Assembly: GCA_001818365.1 (NCBI GenBank)
Contig: MHKK01000030.1
Location: forward strand, 15,080 to 40,410
From: Candidatus Komeilibacteria bacterium RIFCSPHIGHO2_01_FULL_52_14
GTDB lineage: Bacteria; Patescibacteriota; Patescibacteriia; UBA1558; 2-01-FULL-52-15
Direction of reading: 5' to 3'
Length of the DNA stretch: 25,331 nucleotides
Both the position numbers and the translations under genes were made by a program. The notes beneath the pieces were generated by a model. That model was given only the letters and a program-made list of their open reading frames with translations. It did no database searches and was not told the DNA's origin. Within the stretch, counting starts at the first letter, position 1. Every line of letters begins with the position of its first letter. This document shows positions 13,561 through 20,015 of the stretch, piece after piece.

Positions 13561-13594
13561 ACGGGCTCCGAGATAACATCAACGAGTCCGTTTT
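13561..13594 (+). terminator. Intrinsic terminator with the shared 15-nt loop
   Basis: Stem ACGGGCTC / GAGTCCGT (one G-T pair), loop CGAGATAACATCAAC, then TTTT. The loop is the same as in the 6031 terminator except for one base, while the stems are unrelated. Confidence 0.75.
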
Positions 13595-13615
13595 AAATAC
13601 AAAAAACAAGCATAA

Positions 13616-13752
13616 CGGGGAATTGGCGAACTCAATTTCATCGCTAATGCTAAACACAAAACAGCTCTTTTAAGGAGCTGTTCTTGTGACGGTGTCCTCC
13701 GTAGCCTTGGCGAAGGAGGATGGGGCGGCTAGATGGAACTGTTGGCAAACTG
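13616..13752 (+). repeat. Intergenic element copy E6 with a GCGAAG-family hairpin at site 1
   Basis: Part of the left module (GGGGAATTGGCGAACTCAAT), CATCGCTAATGCTAAACACAAAAC and hairpin 1 (AACAGCTC type) are present. Site 1 then holds TCCTCC-GTAGCCTTGGCGAAG-GAGGA (13695-13720) instead of the CCCCCTCAGCG hairpin. It ends GGCTAGATGGAACTGTTGGCAAACTG, which also encodes the C-terminus of the GDPD gene. Confidence 0.85.
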
Positions 13753-14430
13753 TTTCAGCCTGTCAGGAAAATTTGAGAGCACACCGTCGATTCCTAAACT
13801 GCCGAAACGCTTCATTTCATCAGCATTATTGATTGCCCAGACGTACACTTTCTTACCGCGATTATGCGCATCAACTACATACTCTCTATTAATCGTTTCT
13901 TTTGATATAACAACGAAATCACAGTTCGTTTTTTCGGCGAATTCTGCATAGCCAATCGGGATGGCAAGAATAATTAATCCGGTAGGTACTTGAGGAAGCA
14001 AGGGTGAAAATTTTTGAATCTCATAGTGATTGAATGAGGAGACCATAAAGTCGCTGTATTGCCACCCATGCTCTGCAACGTAACGACTAATTGTATCGGC
14101 AGCGGCCTGCGCCGTATTAGGACCTTTTAGTTCAATATTTACTTTGGCTTTTCTATCGATCAGTTGTAGCGCTTCGTCCAAGGTTGGTATTTTTTCTCTT
14201 TTGCCCGCGTCGAGGTTTCTGAGCTCATCAAACGATTTTTCTATAACCCAGCCGGTGCCGTTGGTTGTTCTATCGACTGTATCATCGTGGATCACGACTA
14301 CTTCACCAGTCTTGCAAACGTATATATCAAGCTCTATCACATCAACGCCAAAGTCTAGCGCTCTTTGAAAAGAACGAAGCGTGTTTTCAGGCTCATAGCC
14401 CATTGCGCCTCTATGTCCGATTATAATCAT
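13729..14430 (-). CDS. Glycerophosphodiester phosphodiesterase (GDPD, UgpQ-like)
   Basis: A TIM-barrel hydrolase that splits glycerophosphodiesters into glycerol 3-phosphate and an alcohol. All hallmark residues are visible in the 233 residues: His6-Arg7 and GYEPENT (HRG..PENT), Glu33 and Asp35 in VIELDIY, His48 in VIHDDTVDRTTNG, Glu100 and Lys102 in NIELKGP, and the C-terminal VWAINN and GIDGVLSNFPDR. There is no signal peptide, so it is cytoplasmic and may recycle lipid headgroups from scavenged membranes. It is leaderless type: AAGACA-17-CATAAT with the -10 six bases before ATG. The last residues (QFANSSI) and the TAG stop are encoded inside element E6. Confidence 0.95.
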   Translation of the reverse strand: MIIIGHRGAMGYEPENTLRSFQRALDFGVDVIELDIYVCKTGEVVVIHDDTVDRTTNGTGWVIEKSFDELRNLDAGKREKIPTLDEALQLIDRKAKVNIELKGPNTAQAAADTISRYVAEHGWQYSDFMVSSFNHYEIQKFSPLLPQVPTGLIILAIPIGYAEFAEKTNCDFVVISKETINREYVVDAHNRGKKVYVWAINNADEMKRFGSLGIDGVLSNFPDRLKQFANSSI

Positions 14431-14436
14431 GGCTCA

Positions 14437-14465
14437 ATTATGTCACATTTTGTTAGCTTTGTCTT
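14437..14465 (-). promoter_or_regulatory. Promoter of the GDPD gene, leaderless type
   Basis: AAGACA (14460-14465), 17 bases, CATAAT (14437-14442), then 6 bases to ATG. Confidence 0.5.
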
Positions 14466-14473
14466 AAAGTTCG

Positions 14474-14604
14474 AACTCCCTCTAGGGGTCAGGCAAAAAC
14501 TGAAAATCTGGCGAACCCAATTTTGTCATATCTGATAACGCAAAACGCGTCGTTTGCTCGACGCGTTTCACGATGGGGCGGCTAGATGAGAAGGTTGGGA
14601 AACT
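14474..14604 (+). repeat. Intergenic element copy E7 (both insertion sites empty)
   Basis: Left module with CTCCCTCTAGGGGTCAGGC, then GGCGAACCCAATTTTGTCAT and AACGCAAAAC. Hairpin 1 is ACGCGTCG / CGACGCGT. GATGGGGCGGCTAGATGAGAAGGTTGGGAAACT follows without interruption (14573-14604). It is the clean reference for the empty state. Confidence 0.9.
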
Positions 14605-14634
14605 AGAGTAACAGTGCCGTTAATAAATAATGGC

Positions 14635-15132
14635 TTAACTTCTAAACTCCGGGATTAAAGTCAAAGAAAGAAATGCTATCCAAACACAAATTCCTATAAC
14701 AACTGGTGCGACACTTGCTCGGACACGTGAAATTTGATTATCGATCATTTTTTTATACGTTGGATACTCATTCACGTTTGTATAGTAGAAGTATGGGCCG
14801 ATGGGGATTGCCCAAACTAGAAAAGCAACAAACACACTATCGACTCTAATAAAGGGGGCTACAAACAATAACAGAAACAGATATACAATTAAATATGCAA
14901 CTATAAATTTTCTAAGCTTCCTTTTTAATTCAGGAGAGTAATATCTTGTATTTTTCCAGGTCATGTAAGTTACCGGAATCAATGAGAACAAGAACGCTAT
15001 CCAAAAATAAGATTTCGTATTATAAAGTAATATTTTTTCGGATTTTCTTTCAGCAGAACTTTCTTTGATTTGTGATCTGTCAATTGCTGGTAATCCCACA
15101 ACTAATGGGACGCCTGGATTTTGAGTGTCCAT
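14635..15132 (-). CDS. Membrane protein of unknown function (four helices)
   Basis: A 165-residue protein: a polar N-terminal 38 residues, then helices at about 42-58 (YFWIAFLFSLIPVTYMT), 74-95 (FIVAYLIVYLFLLLFVAPFI), 99-115 and 141-160. A basic stretch (SPELKRKLRK) lies between helices 1 and 2. The family is not recognised. A TATAAT box lies about 19 bases before ATG, with no Shine-Dalgarno. The 15183 gene starts upstream on the same strand with 50 bases between, so they may share a transcript. Its 3' end is followed by element E7 within about 30 bases. Confidence 0.7.
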   Translation of the reverse strand: MDTQNPGVPLVVGLPAIDRSQIKESSAERKSEKILLYNTKSYFWIAFLFSLIPVTYMTWKNTRYYSPELKRKLRKFIVAYLIVYLFLLLFVAPFIRVDSVFVAFLVWAIPIGPYFYYTNVNEYPTYKKMIDNQISRVRASVAPVVIGICVWIAFLSLTLIPEFRS

Positions 15133-15182
15133 ATTTTTACATCTTTAGATTATATATTCTATCATACTACAAATTGCTAGCA

Positions 15183-15563
15183 CTAGGAAGCCAGAGAGTG
15201 ATATAAAAACCAGATGCCAATTGGAACTAGAATCCCTACTAACACCACCAAGCCCATCATAATATAGATACCTGAAGCGTGTGAGTTTTTTTGTTTTGTC
15301 GGTTGACGTAATCTTTCTGCATCCCAGTCTCCTGATTCAATCATTTTATTTCCGTACCATTTCAATGATGCAAAAATAGCGAGGAAAACAGGGAATATAG
15401 ATATTACCAAAAGTGTTGAAATAAGCTCAATCGCTGACCTGCTTTCTGCTATAGTTGCTTTTAGAAAAGACACTGGCCCTTCGCCAAAGAGAAAATAAAA
15501 TTCCAAAACAAAACTGATTATTAGGTAGATTATGAAAGAAATAATATATTTTGGCCACTTCAT
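15183..15563 (-). CDS. Membrane protein of unknown function (three helices)
   Basis: A 126-residue protein with helices at about 7-27 (ISFIIYLIISFVLEFYFLFG), 45-66 (LISTLLVISIFPVFLAIFASL) and 101-122 (MMGLVVLVGILVPIGIWFLY), and a polar loop (GDWDAERLRQPTKQKNS) between helices 2 and 3. The family is not recognised. The promoter is leaderless type: TGGTATAAT with 6 bases to ATG (15570-15575). It pairs with the following membrane gene, both inside the cassette bounded by E7 and E8. Confidence 0.7.
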   Translation of the reverse strand: MKWPKYIISFIIYLIISFVLEFYFLFGEGPVSFLKATIAESRSAIELISTLLVISIFPVFLAIFASLKWYGNKMIESGDWDAERLRQPTKQKNSHASGIYIMMGLVVLVGILVPIGIWFLYHSLAS

Positions 15564-15569
15564 AGCCCT

Positions 15570-15575
15570 ATTATA
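15570..15575 (-). promoter_or_regulatory. Extended -10 box, leaderless-type start of the 15183 gene
   Basis: Consensus TATAAT with TG one base upstream, 6 bases before ATG. Confidence 0.6.
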
Positions 15576-15609
15576 CCATAATTTAATGGGACGCTATTTT
15601 GTTGCGTAT

Positions 15610-15714
15610 TCATAAAACCCCTCGTTTGAGTGAGGGGAATCGTGATGGGGCGGCTAGACCCCGTAGTAGAACTCTACGCGTCCACTACGGGGCAGGCGGA
15701 AGTGTTGGGAAACT
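15610..15714 (+). repeat. Intergenic element copy E8 with site 2 filled
   Basis: No left module. Hairpin 1 has a CCCCTC / GAGGGG stem. Then GTGATGGGGCGGCTAGA (site 1 empty), then the hairpin CCCCGTAGTAGAAC...CTACGGGG (15659-15692) with CAGGC, then GGAAGTGTTGGGAAACT. The site 2 hairpin matches that of E4 outside its loop. Confidence 0.85.
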
Positions 15715-15784
15715 CAAGTCAATTCTGAAAGCGATCATCGGGCTTTGGTTATTCATATCACCTCCATATTCAAATTTCTCCAAT

Positions 15785-17554
15785 TCAGAATTTTGATTTT
15801 GACCCTCGAACATTCATAAAAAATTCAGCACCTTTAACCCCCTTTTCATTTTCTGACTTGGGCGCACGGAAGTCCACTACAACATAGAAGGTGTTTTTGT
15901 GGTCCTCTTCTTTGTCGATCCATATCCAACACGGACGACTTCCGTTAAATTTATGGACTATTTTTTTTATATATGTCGCCAACTTTTTCCCTGCCTCGTT
16001 CCCCATTTCCTTATCACCGGTGCCATCATAACGGTCTGCAATCATATCAATTTGATCCTGTGGGTACTCATCAACTGCATCTAGTACCGCCTGTCTAACT
16101 TCAAGCAGGTTTTCAGATGAATTTTTAATGGCATCATGAATGTCTTCCCCGTATTTATAACTTCTCAGACTGCCTGAATCAGGAGCCAATACGCCACCTT
16201 TCATAAGGGGTCGATAAAGTTCAGAGAATTCATTTTGGGCTCGTCCGTATTCCTCCCTGACGGTGCCCAATTTTTCATCGAGCACACTAATATTGGTTGA
16301 TTGATCGAAAATGATATCTCTTGCACGATCTCTAATAGATTTTAATTCATCGATAAGTTCTTGAGCTCGTTTGGATACTTCCTCCGCCTGTTTTGCATAT
16401 TTTGAAGGATATTCGCCGTGCGCTATAGAGTAATGCCAATTTTTATCCATAACCAAACCGTAGACACTAACACTTGCATCAAACTCTTCCATAAGTTCGA
16501 AGCGTTGATAATAATATTTCCTAATTGCCTCAAGCCAATTCGGAAATTTATCAAATGAAATATGAGCGAGTTGATAAACCATTATCGCTCTGGCTTCGTC
16601 ACCACTATTGATGGACGCGAATTGATCAAGAGGCTCCTTTATTTCACTAAGTATTTCTCTTGCGTTTTTTTTGTTTTCTTCAGATAAAGAATCAAAAAGA
16701 TGCTTGTATATTTCACCATTAAGAGATCTTAAGATTTCTGTGCCGCCTCTGCCTTCTCTCAGGTATGCAAGAACCTCATCCTTGATACGTCGAAATCCGA
16801 TAACTCGATCCATATTGGATTTTGTAGAAAATGTTTTCTCGGGGTTATTTTCAGTTACGAAAAAATTTGCAAAGACGGAGTGATTGATAAAATGCTGTCT
16901 TTCGTGGGCAAGAACATCTCCTACTTTTTGGTCACCTCGTATCATGAGCACGGGCCCCATGTAGCGATCTTTGAACATATCGATTCTGACACTATGATGA
17001 TACGTACCTCCGGTATCTTCTTTAATCCTTTCTGTCTCGGGAACTATTATGCCGCTTTGCGCAAGCTTTGCTCGCTGGTAGTCGCCCGTGTTCTCGAATA
17101 TAAGAACGATATAACCTTCCTTAACCTCCATCTTTATGCCGCCACTTGGAGGTTTGGGCCTCCCCATATGGGCGTTACTTAATAGACTTCTATACATCAT
17201 TCCAGGGAGTTGTCCCTCTATCTCTTTTTGGGAAAGTCCGCTGTAATCCTTGTTCATTGCGACGATTTCTTCCATCTCACTTACGCACACATCCGTTTCT
17301 TTCTTTCGAAGAAAGTAATTTTGCAACGCGTGTTCAAATCTAGGTCTTAAATTTTCTGGTACTTTAACTAGTAAGTTTTGAATACCCTTGTTTTCTATGC
17401 TATCGACATCGGATGAAGAAATGTACTCTTCCAAGTCATAGCCCGCAATCGCCACCTTGTGGTTTCTGTTGATCACCTCAACTGTCCGCTCTAATCGACG
17501 GTTTTCTGCCTCCTCAGGGATCACGTTCTGTAATTTTGGCGCTTGCTCAATCAT
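15785..17554 (-). CDS. Putative HExxH zinc metallopeptidase, paralogue A (undescribed family)
   Basis: The start is taken at ATG 17552-17554 (MIEQAPKLQN), which has TATAAT 10 bases upstream; the longer frame to 17602 runs through element E9. The 589 residues contain LAHERQHFIN with His217, Glu218 and His221 (HExxH). A conserved FRRIKDEVLAYLREG follows, whose Glu260 is 39 residues after the second His and could be the third zinc ligand, as in gluzincins. Other blocks shared with the 21651 gene are GYDLEEY, GYIVLIFEN, GTYHHSV, ARAIMVYQLA and FPNWLEAI. There is no signal peptide or membrane helix, so it is probably cytoplasmic. The second half (400-480) is rich in coiled-coil-like heptads. I know no named family that matches; substrate unknown. 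Confidence 0.8.
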   Translation of the reverse strand: MIEQAPKLQNVIPEEAENRRLERTVEVINRNHKVAIAGYDLEEYISSSDVDSIENKGIQNLLVKVPENLRPRFEHALQNYFLRKKETDVCVSEMEEIVAMNKDYSGLSQKEIEGQLPGMMYRSLLSNAHMGRPKPPSGGIKMEVKEGYIVLIFENTGDYQRAKLAQSGIIVPETERIKEDTGGTYHHSVRIDMFKDRYMGPVLMIRGDQKVGDVLAHERQHFINHSVFANFFVTENNPEKTFSTKSNMDRVIGFRRIKDEVLAYLREGRGGTEILRSLNGEIYKHLFDSLSEENKKNAREILSEIKEPLDQFASINSGDEARAIMVYQLAHISFDKFPNWLEAIRKYYYQRFELMEEFDASVSVYGLVMDKNWHYSIAHGEYPSKYAKQAEEVSKRAQELIDELKSIRDRARDIIFDQSTNISVLDEKLGTVREEYGRAQNEFSELYRPLMKGGVLAPDSGSLRSYKYGEDIHDAIKNSSENLLEVRQAVLDAVDEYPQDQIDMIADRYDGTGDKEMGNEAGKKLATYIKKIVHKFNGSRPCWIWIDKEEDHKNTFYVVVDFRAPKSENEKGVKGAEFFMNVRGSKSKF

Positions 17555-17564
17555 GGATTGATTT

Positions 17565-17570
17565 ATTATA
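17565..17570 (-). promoter_or_regulatory. -10 box of the paralogue A gene at the edge of element E9
   Basis: TATAAT, 10 bases before ATG, directly touching the conserved left edge (AATGCAAAAC) of E9. It supports the start at 17554. Confidence 0.5.
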
Positions 17571-17664
17571 ATGCAAAACAGCTCTTTTAGGGAGCTGTTC
17601 ATGCGATGGTCCCCCTCAGCGCCCTGAGGGGGATGGGGCGGCTAGATAAGAGAGTTGGGAAACC
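17571..17664 (+). repeat. Intergenic element copy E9 with site 1 filled
   Basis: No left module. It has ATGCAAAAC, hairpin 1 (AACAGCTC type), GCGATGG, hairpin TCCCCCTCAGCGCCCTGAGGGGGA, GGGGCGGCTAGATAAGAGAGTTGGGAAACC. The stop of the 17673 gene follows after 8 bases. Confidence 0.9.
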
Positions 17665-17672
17665 GCTCAAAT

Positions 17673-19646
17673 TTAATCAAAACCTTTAAACCCTGGCTCC
17701 CATGGGTCAGCGTAAAAGACGTCCTCCGCTAAGATACTAAATTTCTCGGCATAGTTATCACTTGTAACCGCATATGCACGTAGTGGAAGCCATGGATTTT
17801 TACATTCGGCTACAATTTTGTTCATGAAATAAACGATGTGCTCTTGATACTCATCATCGTATGTCCAGGGAACGTTTTTTCTATTTGCATCAAGGGCGCG
17901 TCTTGTACCTTCAAATCCGCTATCGCATAACGTCGGTTCCTGTTTTACAAATGCCAACTCCCTTATACAACTATCTCGTGAAAAGAAATCGTCCCCTTTC
18001 ATTTGATCACAATACGCCAGATCCTTTGTTGTGATGGCTTGCTTCAGATTACAAAAATTCGAGAAAGGAATTTGTTTTTTCTCCAACTGACCAAAATAGC
18101 TTCCATCAGGAGGCTCGAAGGTTCTGGTTGGGGCAATGGAAAATTGGCTACTGTTTATACAGTGCTCATAACCGAAAGCGTTGAAGATAGTTAGCCACGC
18201 GCTTTCTCGCGCTTCAAGCATGAATGGAAACGATTCTTTTTCTTTTTTAAATTCATCCTTCTCAAGAGCTAGCTTAGAAAAAAATGCATAATCACCCTGA
18301 AGAATTTTTTTGCAGTTTTCTTCCGTATAGAGAATATAATAGTCTTTGTTTTCAATCAAAGGGGCTTTATCTTGCATTAGTTTTTCCAGCTCGGCGCAAC
18401 GATTTATTTGCTTATTTTTCATGATTTCGCCGAAAGTTGTATGAAGAACTGCTAGTCGCAACTTTTTTTCCTCCGTGGCCTTTTTCTCTGATTCCAAAGT
18501 CTGCATCATGGCGTTGTATTCATCAGAATAATACTCCACATCTATTGTTTCGGCATGTTTAACATAATCCGTCGGCGTGATTCTATATTGATCAAAGTTC
18601 CATTCACGCAAGCCCGGCTTTTTGCAGGATTCTATAGACGCCTGAAGTGAACTTTCAACAAATTCATTGAATTGCTTATCACTGGATCCAGGAAATTCAG
18701 AGCGCAATGCTTCTAATTCCTTCCTCTTATTTTCAAGACTCAGCTGTTCGCATAATTTCGGTTGTTTAGTCAAGCTTGCCAATTGACTAATACAGTAATT
18801 GTAGTTCAAGGAGACAAGGTCTCGCGTCAGGTGCTCGCAGTAATTACTATCTTTTGACGCAATTGCTTGCTTGACAGTGCAGAATCTTGAAATAGGAATT
18901 GGATTTGAATACCTTGGATCATTACTTTGTTCAGGGTACGTCACCAAGGAAGTATCCTGTTTTAGACAGTGTTCATAGCCGAAGATATTAAAAATGGCTA
19001 GCCAACCGGCTTGGCTCCAGGTATCGAAAAAAGGAAACACAGCTTGTCGCACCGATATGCCTTCTTGGTCCTTTGTAAAATACTCATAGTCACCTTCAAG
19101 TATCTTTTGACAACTTTCTTCAGTATAAAGTGAGTAGCGTCGTGCCTCAGAATATTCATCTCTTGTTACAAATAAGGCACTCTTTTGCTGTAAGAGTTGG
19201 CCGAGTTCGTGGCAGCGATCGGACGCCCTTGTTTTCATAATGTCAGCAAATGTTTCGTGAAGAATCTTAAGGGCAGCCTTCTTGTCGCTATTTGCTGTAT
19301 CAATCTGTTGCAATTTTTGCCAACCAGAGAAGTTGGTATTGTAGTTATAGAAAAAGACCAGACCCTGGACGATAATGATCGTAAAGATAAGTGTTTTCCA
19401 AAATTTAATTACGGCATCTTTTTTAAACCGTTTATATAGAAAATACAGAATTGGTGTGAGTATACAAACGAAAAAAAGTGCCGTGAATTGGTTATAGGGA
19501 AAGTAATAGAAGGGCGCAACAATGCCTATGGCGGCAAGTCCTGCTGAAGGATTTTGTTTAAGTAAATAGAGAGGCAAATAACACATTAATGCGATGGTAA
19601 GCAGTGTGGCAAGTATGCTAACCATGAGGCTGTGTTTATTTTTCAT
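17673..19646 (-). CDS. Membrane-anchored protein with two eight-cysteine extracytoplasmic repeats
   Basis: A 657-residue protein. Hydrophobic segments lie at about 8-29, 35-50, 53-72 and 83-101; the basic KRFKK at 72-76 should be cytoplasmic, putting the long C-terminal part outside. That part is a tandem duplication, about 125-390 and 395-657. Each copy reads LHxTFxxIM, then RCxEL, then TEExCxKILxGDYxxF, IFNxFGYEHC, FCxxKQAIxxKD, xLAxxxxxPxLC. Each has eight cysteines at matching places (145, 179, 227, 256, 270, 285, 299, 341 and 417, 445, 496, 532, 546, 560, 574, 615), enough for four disulfides. Four of them recur every 14 to 15 residues. No function is recognised. The CcdA and DipZ-like proteins of this window could serve its disulfides. 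Confidence 0.85.
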   Translation of the reverse strand: MKNKHSLMVSILATLLTIALMCYLPLYLLKQNPSAGLAAIGIVAPFYYFPYNQFTALFFVCILTPILYFLYKRFKKDAVIKFWKTLIFTIIIVQGLVFFYNYNTNFSGWQKLQQIDTANSDKKAALKILHETFADIMKTRASDRCHELGQLLQQKSALFVTRDEYSEARRYSLYTEESCQKILEGDYEYFTKDQEGISVRQAVFPFFDTWSQAGWLAIFNIFGYEHCLKQDTSLVTYPEQSNDPRYSNPIPISRFCTVKQAIASKDSNYCEHLTRDLVSLNYNYCISQLASLTKQPKLCEQLSLENKRKELEALRSEFPGSSDKQFNEFVESSLQASIESCKKPGLREWNFDQYRITPTDYVKHAETIDVEYYSDEYNAMMQTLESEKKATEEKKLRLAVLHTTFGEIMKNKQINRCAELEKLMQDKAPLIENKDYYILYTEENCKKILQGDYAFFSKLALEKDEFKKEKESFPFMLEARESAWLTIFNAFGYEHCINSSQFSIAPTRTFEPPDGSYFGQLEKKQIPFSNFCNLKQAITTKDLAYCDQMKGDDFFSRDSCIRELAFVKQEPTLCDSGFEGTRRALDANRKNVPWTYDDEYQEHIVYFMNKIVAECKNPWLPLRAYAVTSDNYAEKFSILAEDVFYADPWEPGFKGFD

Positions 19647-19652
19647 ATATAT

Positions 19653-19681
19653 AGTATCTCATTTTTTTTACGGCGTGTCAC
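19653..19681 (-). promoter_or_regulatory. Promoter of the eight-cysteine repeat gene, leaderless type
   Basis: GTGACA (19676-19681), 17 bases, GATACT (19653-19658), then 6 bases to ATG; no Shine-Dalgarno. Confidence 0.6.
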
Positions 19682-19692
19682 CTCTCAATTTA

Positions 19693-19755
19693 GGAAACAC
19701 AAAACTCACCTTTTAGAGGTGAGTCATTGTGATGGGGCGGCCTGAGAGAATTGTC
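19693..19755 (+). repeat. Intergenic element copy E10 (right end diverged)
   Basis: GAAACACAAAAC, hairpin 1 with CTCACC / GGTGAG stem, GTGATGGGGCGGCC, then GAGAGAATTGTCC in place of GAGAGTTGGGAAACC. It is followed by a CCGCTCATCGCC / GGCGTGAGCGG hairpin. It stands 3' of tRNA-His on the minus strand and closes the array on the right. Confidence 0.75.
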
Positions 19756-19790
19756 CGCTCATCGCCTAACGGCGTGAGCGGGTCAGCGCA

Positions 19791-19816
19791 CTCGCGAAGC
19801 GAGATGTCGCTGAAAT
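19791..19816. repeat. Second copy of the short repeat seen at 8625-8650
   Basis: CTCGCGAAGCGAGA, then TGTCGCTGAAAT; four bases differ from the copy at 8625-8650. The two copies bracket the array (one left of E1, one right of E10), in the same orientation. Confidence 0.5.
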
Positions 19817-19850
19817 CCTCGTATTCCTGCCGGCGGGCGGGCGGGACCAC

Positions 19851-19884
19851 CCAGCACCACTCTGTGGATACAAAGTGGTGCTGG
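19851..19884. other. Perfect 11-bp hairpin between E10 and tRNA-His
   Basis: CCAGCACCACT pairs with AGTGGTGCTGG around a 12-base loop. No T-run follows on either strand, so it is not a standard intrinsic terminator. It could be a processing or protein-binding site 3' of tRNA-His. Confidence 0.6.
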
Positions 19885-19906
19885 ACAGGCAACCCTCACT
19901 TAGACC

Positions 19907-20015
19907 TTCGCAAAGCGGCGATCACCGCTCTGGGGCGATCAGAGGGAATCGAACCCTCGTAACTGGGACCACAACCCAGTGTTCTACCATTGAACTATGA
20001 TCGCCGCTTTGCGAA
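19907..20015. repeat. 18-bp perfect inverted repeat around tRNA-His
   Basis: TTCGCAAAGCGGCGATCA at 19907-19924 and its exact reverse complement at 19998-20015. The right arm comprises the first 8 bases of tRNA-His plus 10 bases of its 5' flank. The left arm lies just beyond the tRNA 3' end. Confidence 0.85.
19931..20005 (-). tRNA. tRNA-His (anticodon GTG), CCA encoded
   Basis: Read on the minus strand: G-1, acceptor GCGATCA / TGATCGC, D-arm GTTC...GAAC, anticodon stem CTGGG / CCCAG with loop TTGTGGT (anticodon GTG), T-arm GAGGG-TTCGATT-CCCTC, discriminator C73 and encoded CCA. The G-1:C73 pair needed by histidyl-tRNA synthetase is encoded. All stems pair fully. Confidence 0.96.

Noticed and set aside
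17555..17602. N-terminal extension of metallopeptidase paralogue A
   Set aside because: The extra 16 codons read through hairpin 1 of element E9; a TATAAT box 10 bases before the next ATG supports the shorter start.
8734..19755. CRISPR array
   Set aside because: The repeats are spaced 0.4 to 2.1 kb apart with genes between them, are modular and vary in length; no regular short spacers and no cas gene.
8734..19755. Classical integron with canonical attC sites
   Set aside because: No integrase, no paired RYYYAAC/GTTRRRY cores (GTTGGGA misses the final pyrimidine), the two flanks of hairpin 1 are not complementary along their length, and the cargo genes have their own promoters. Kept only as an analogy.
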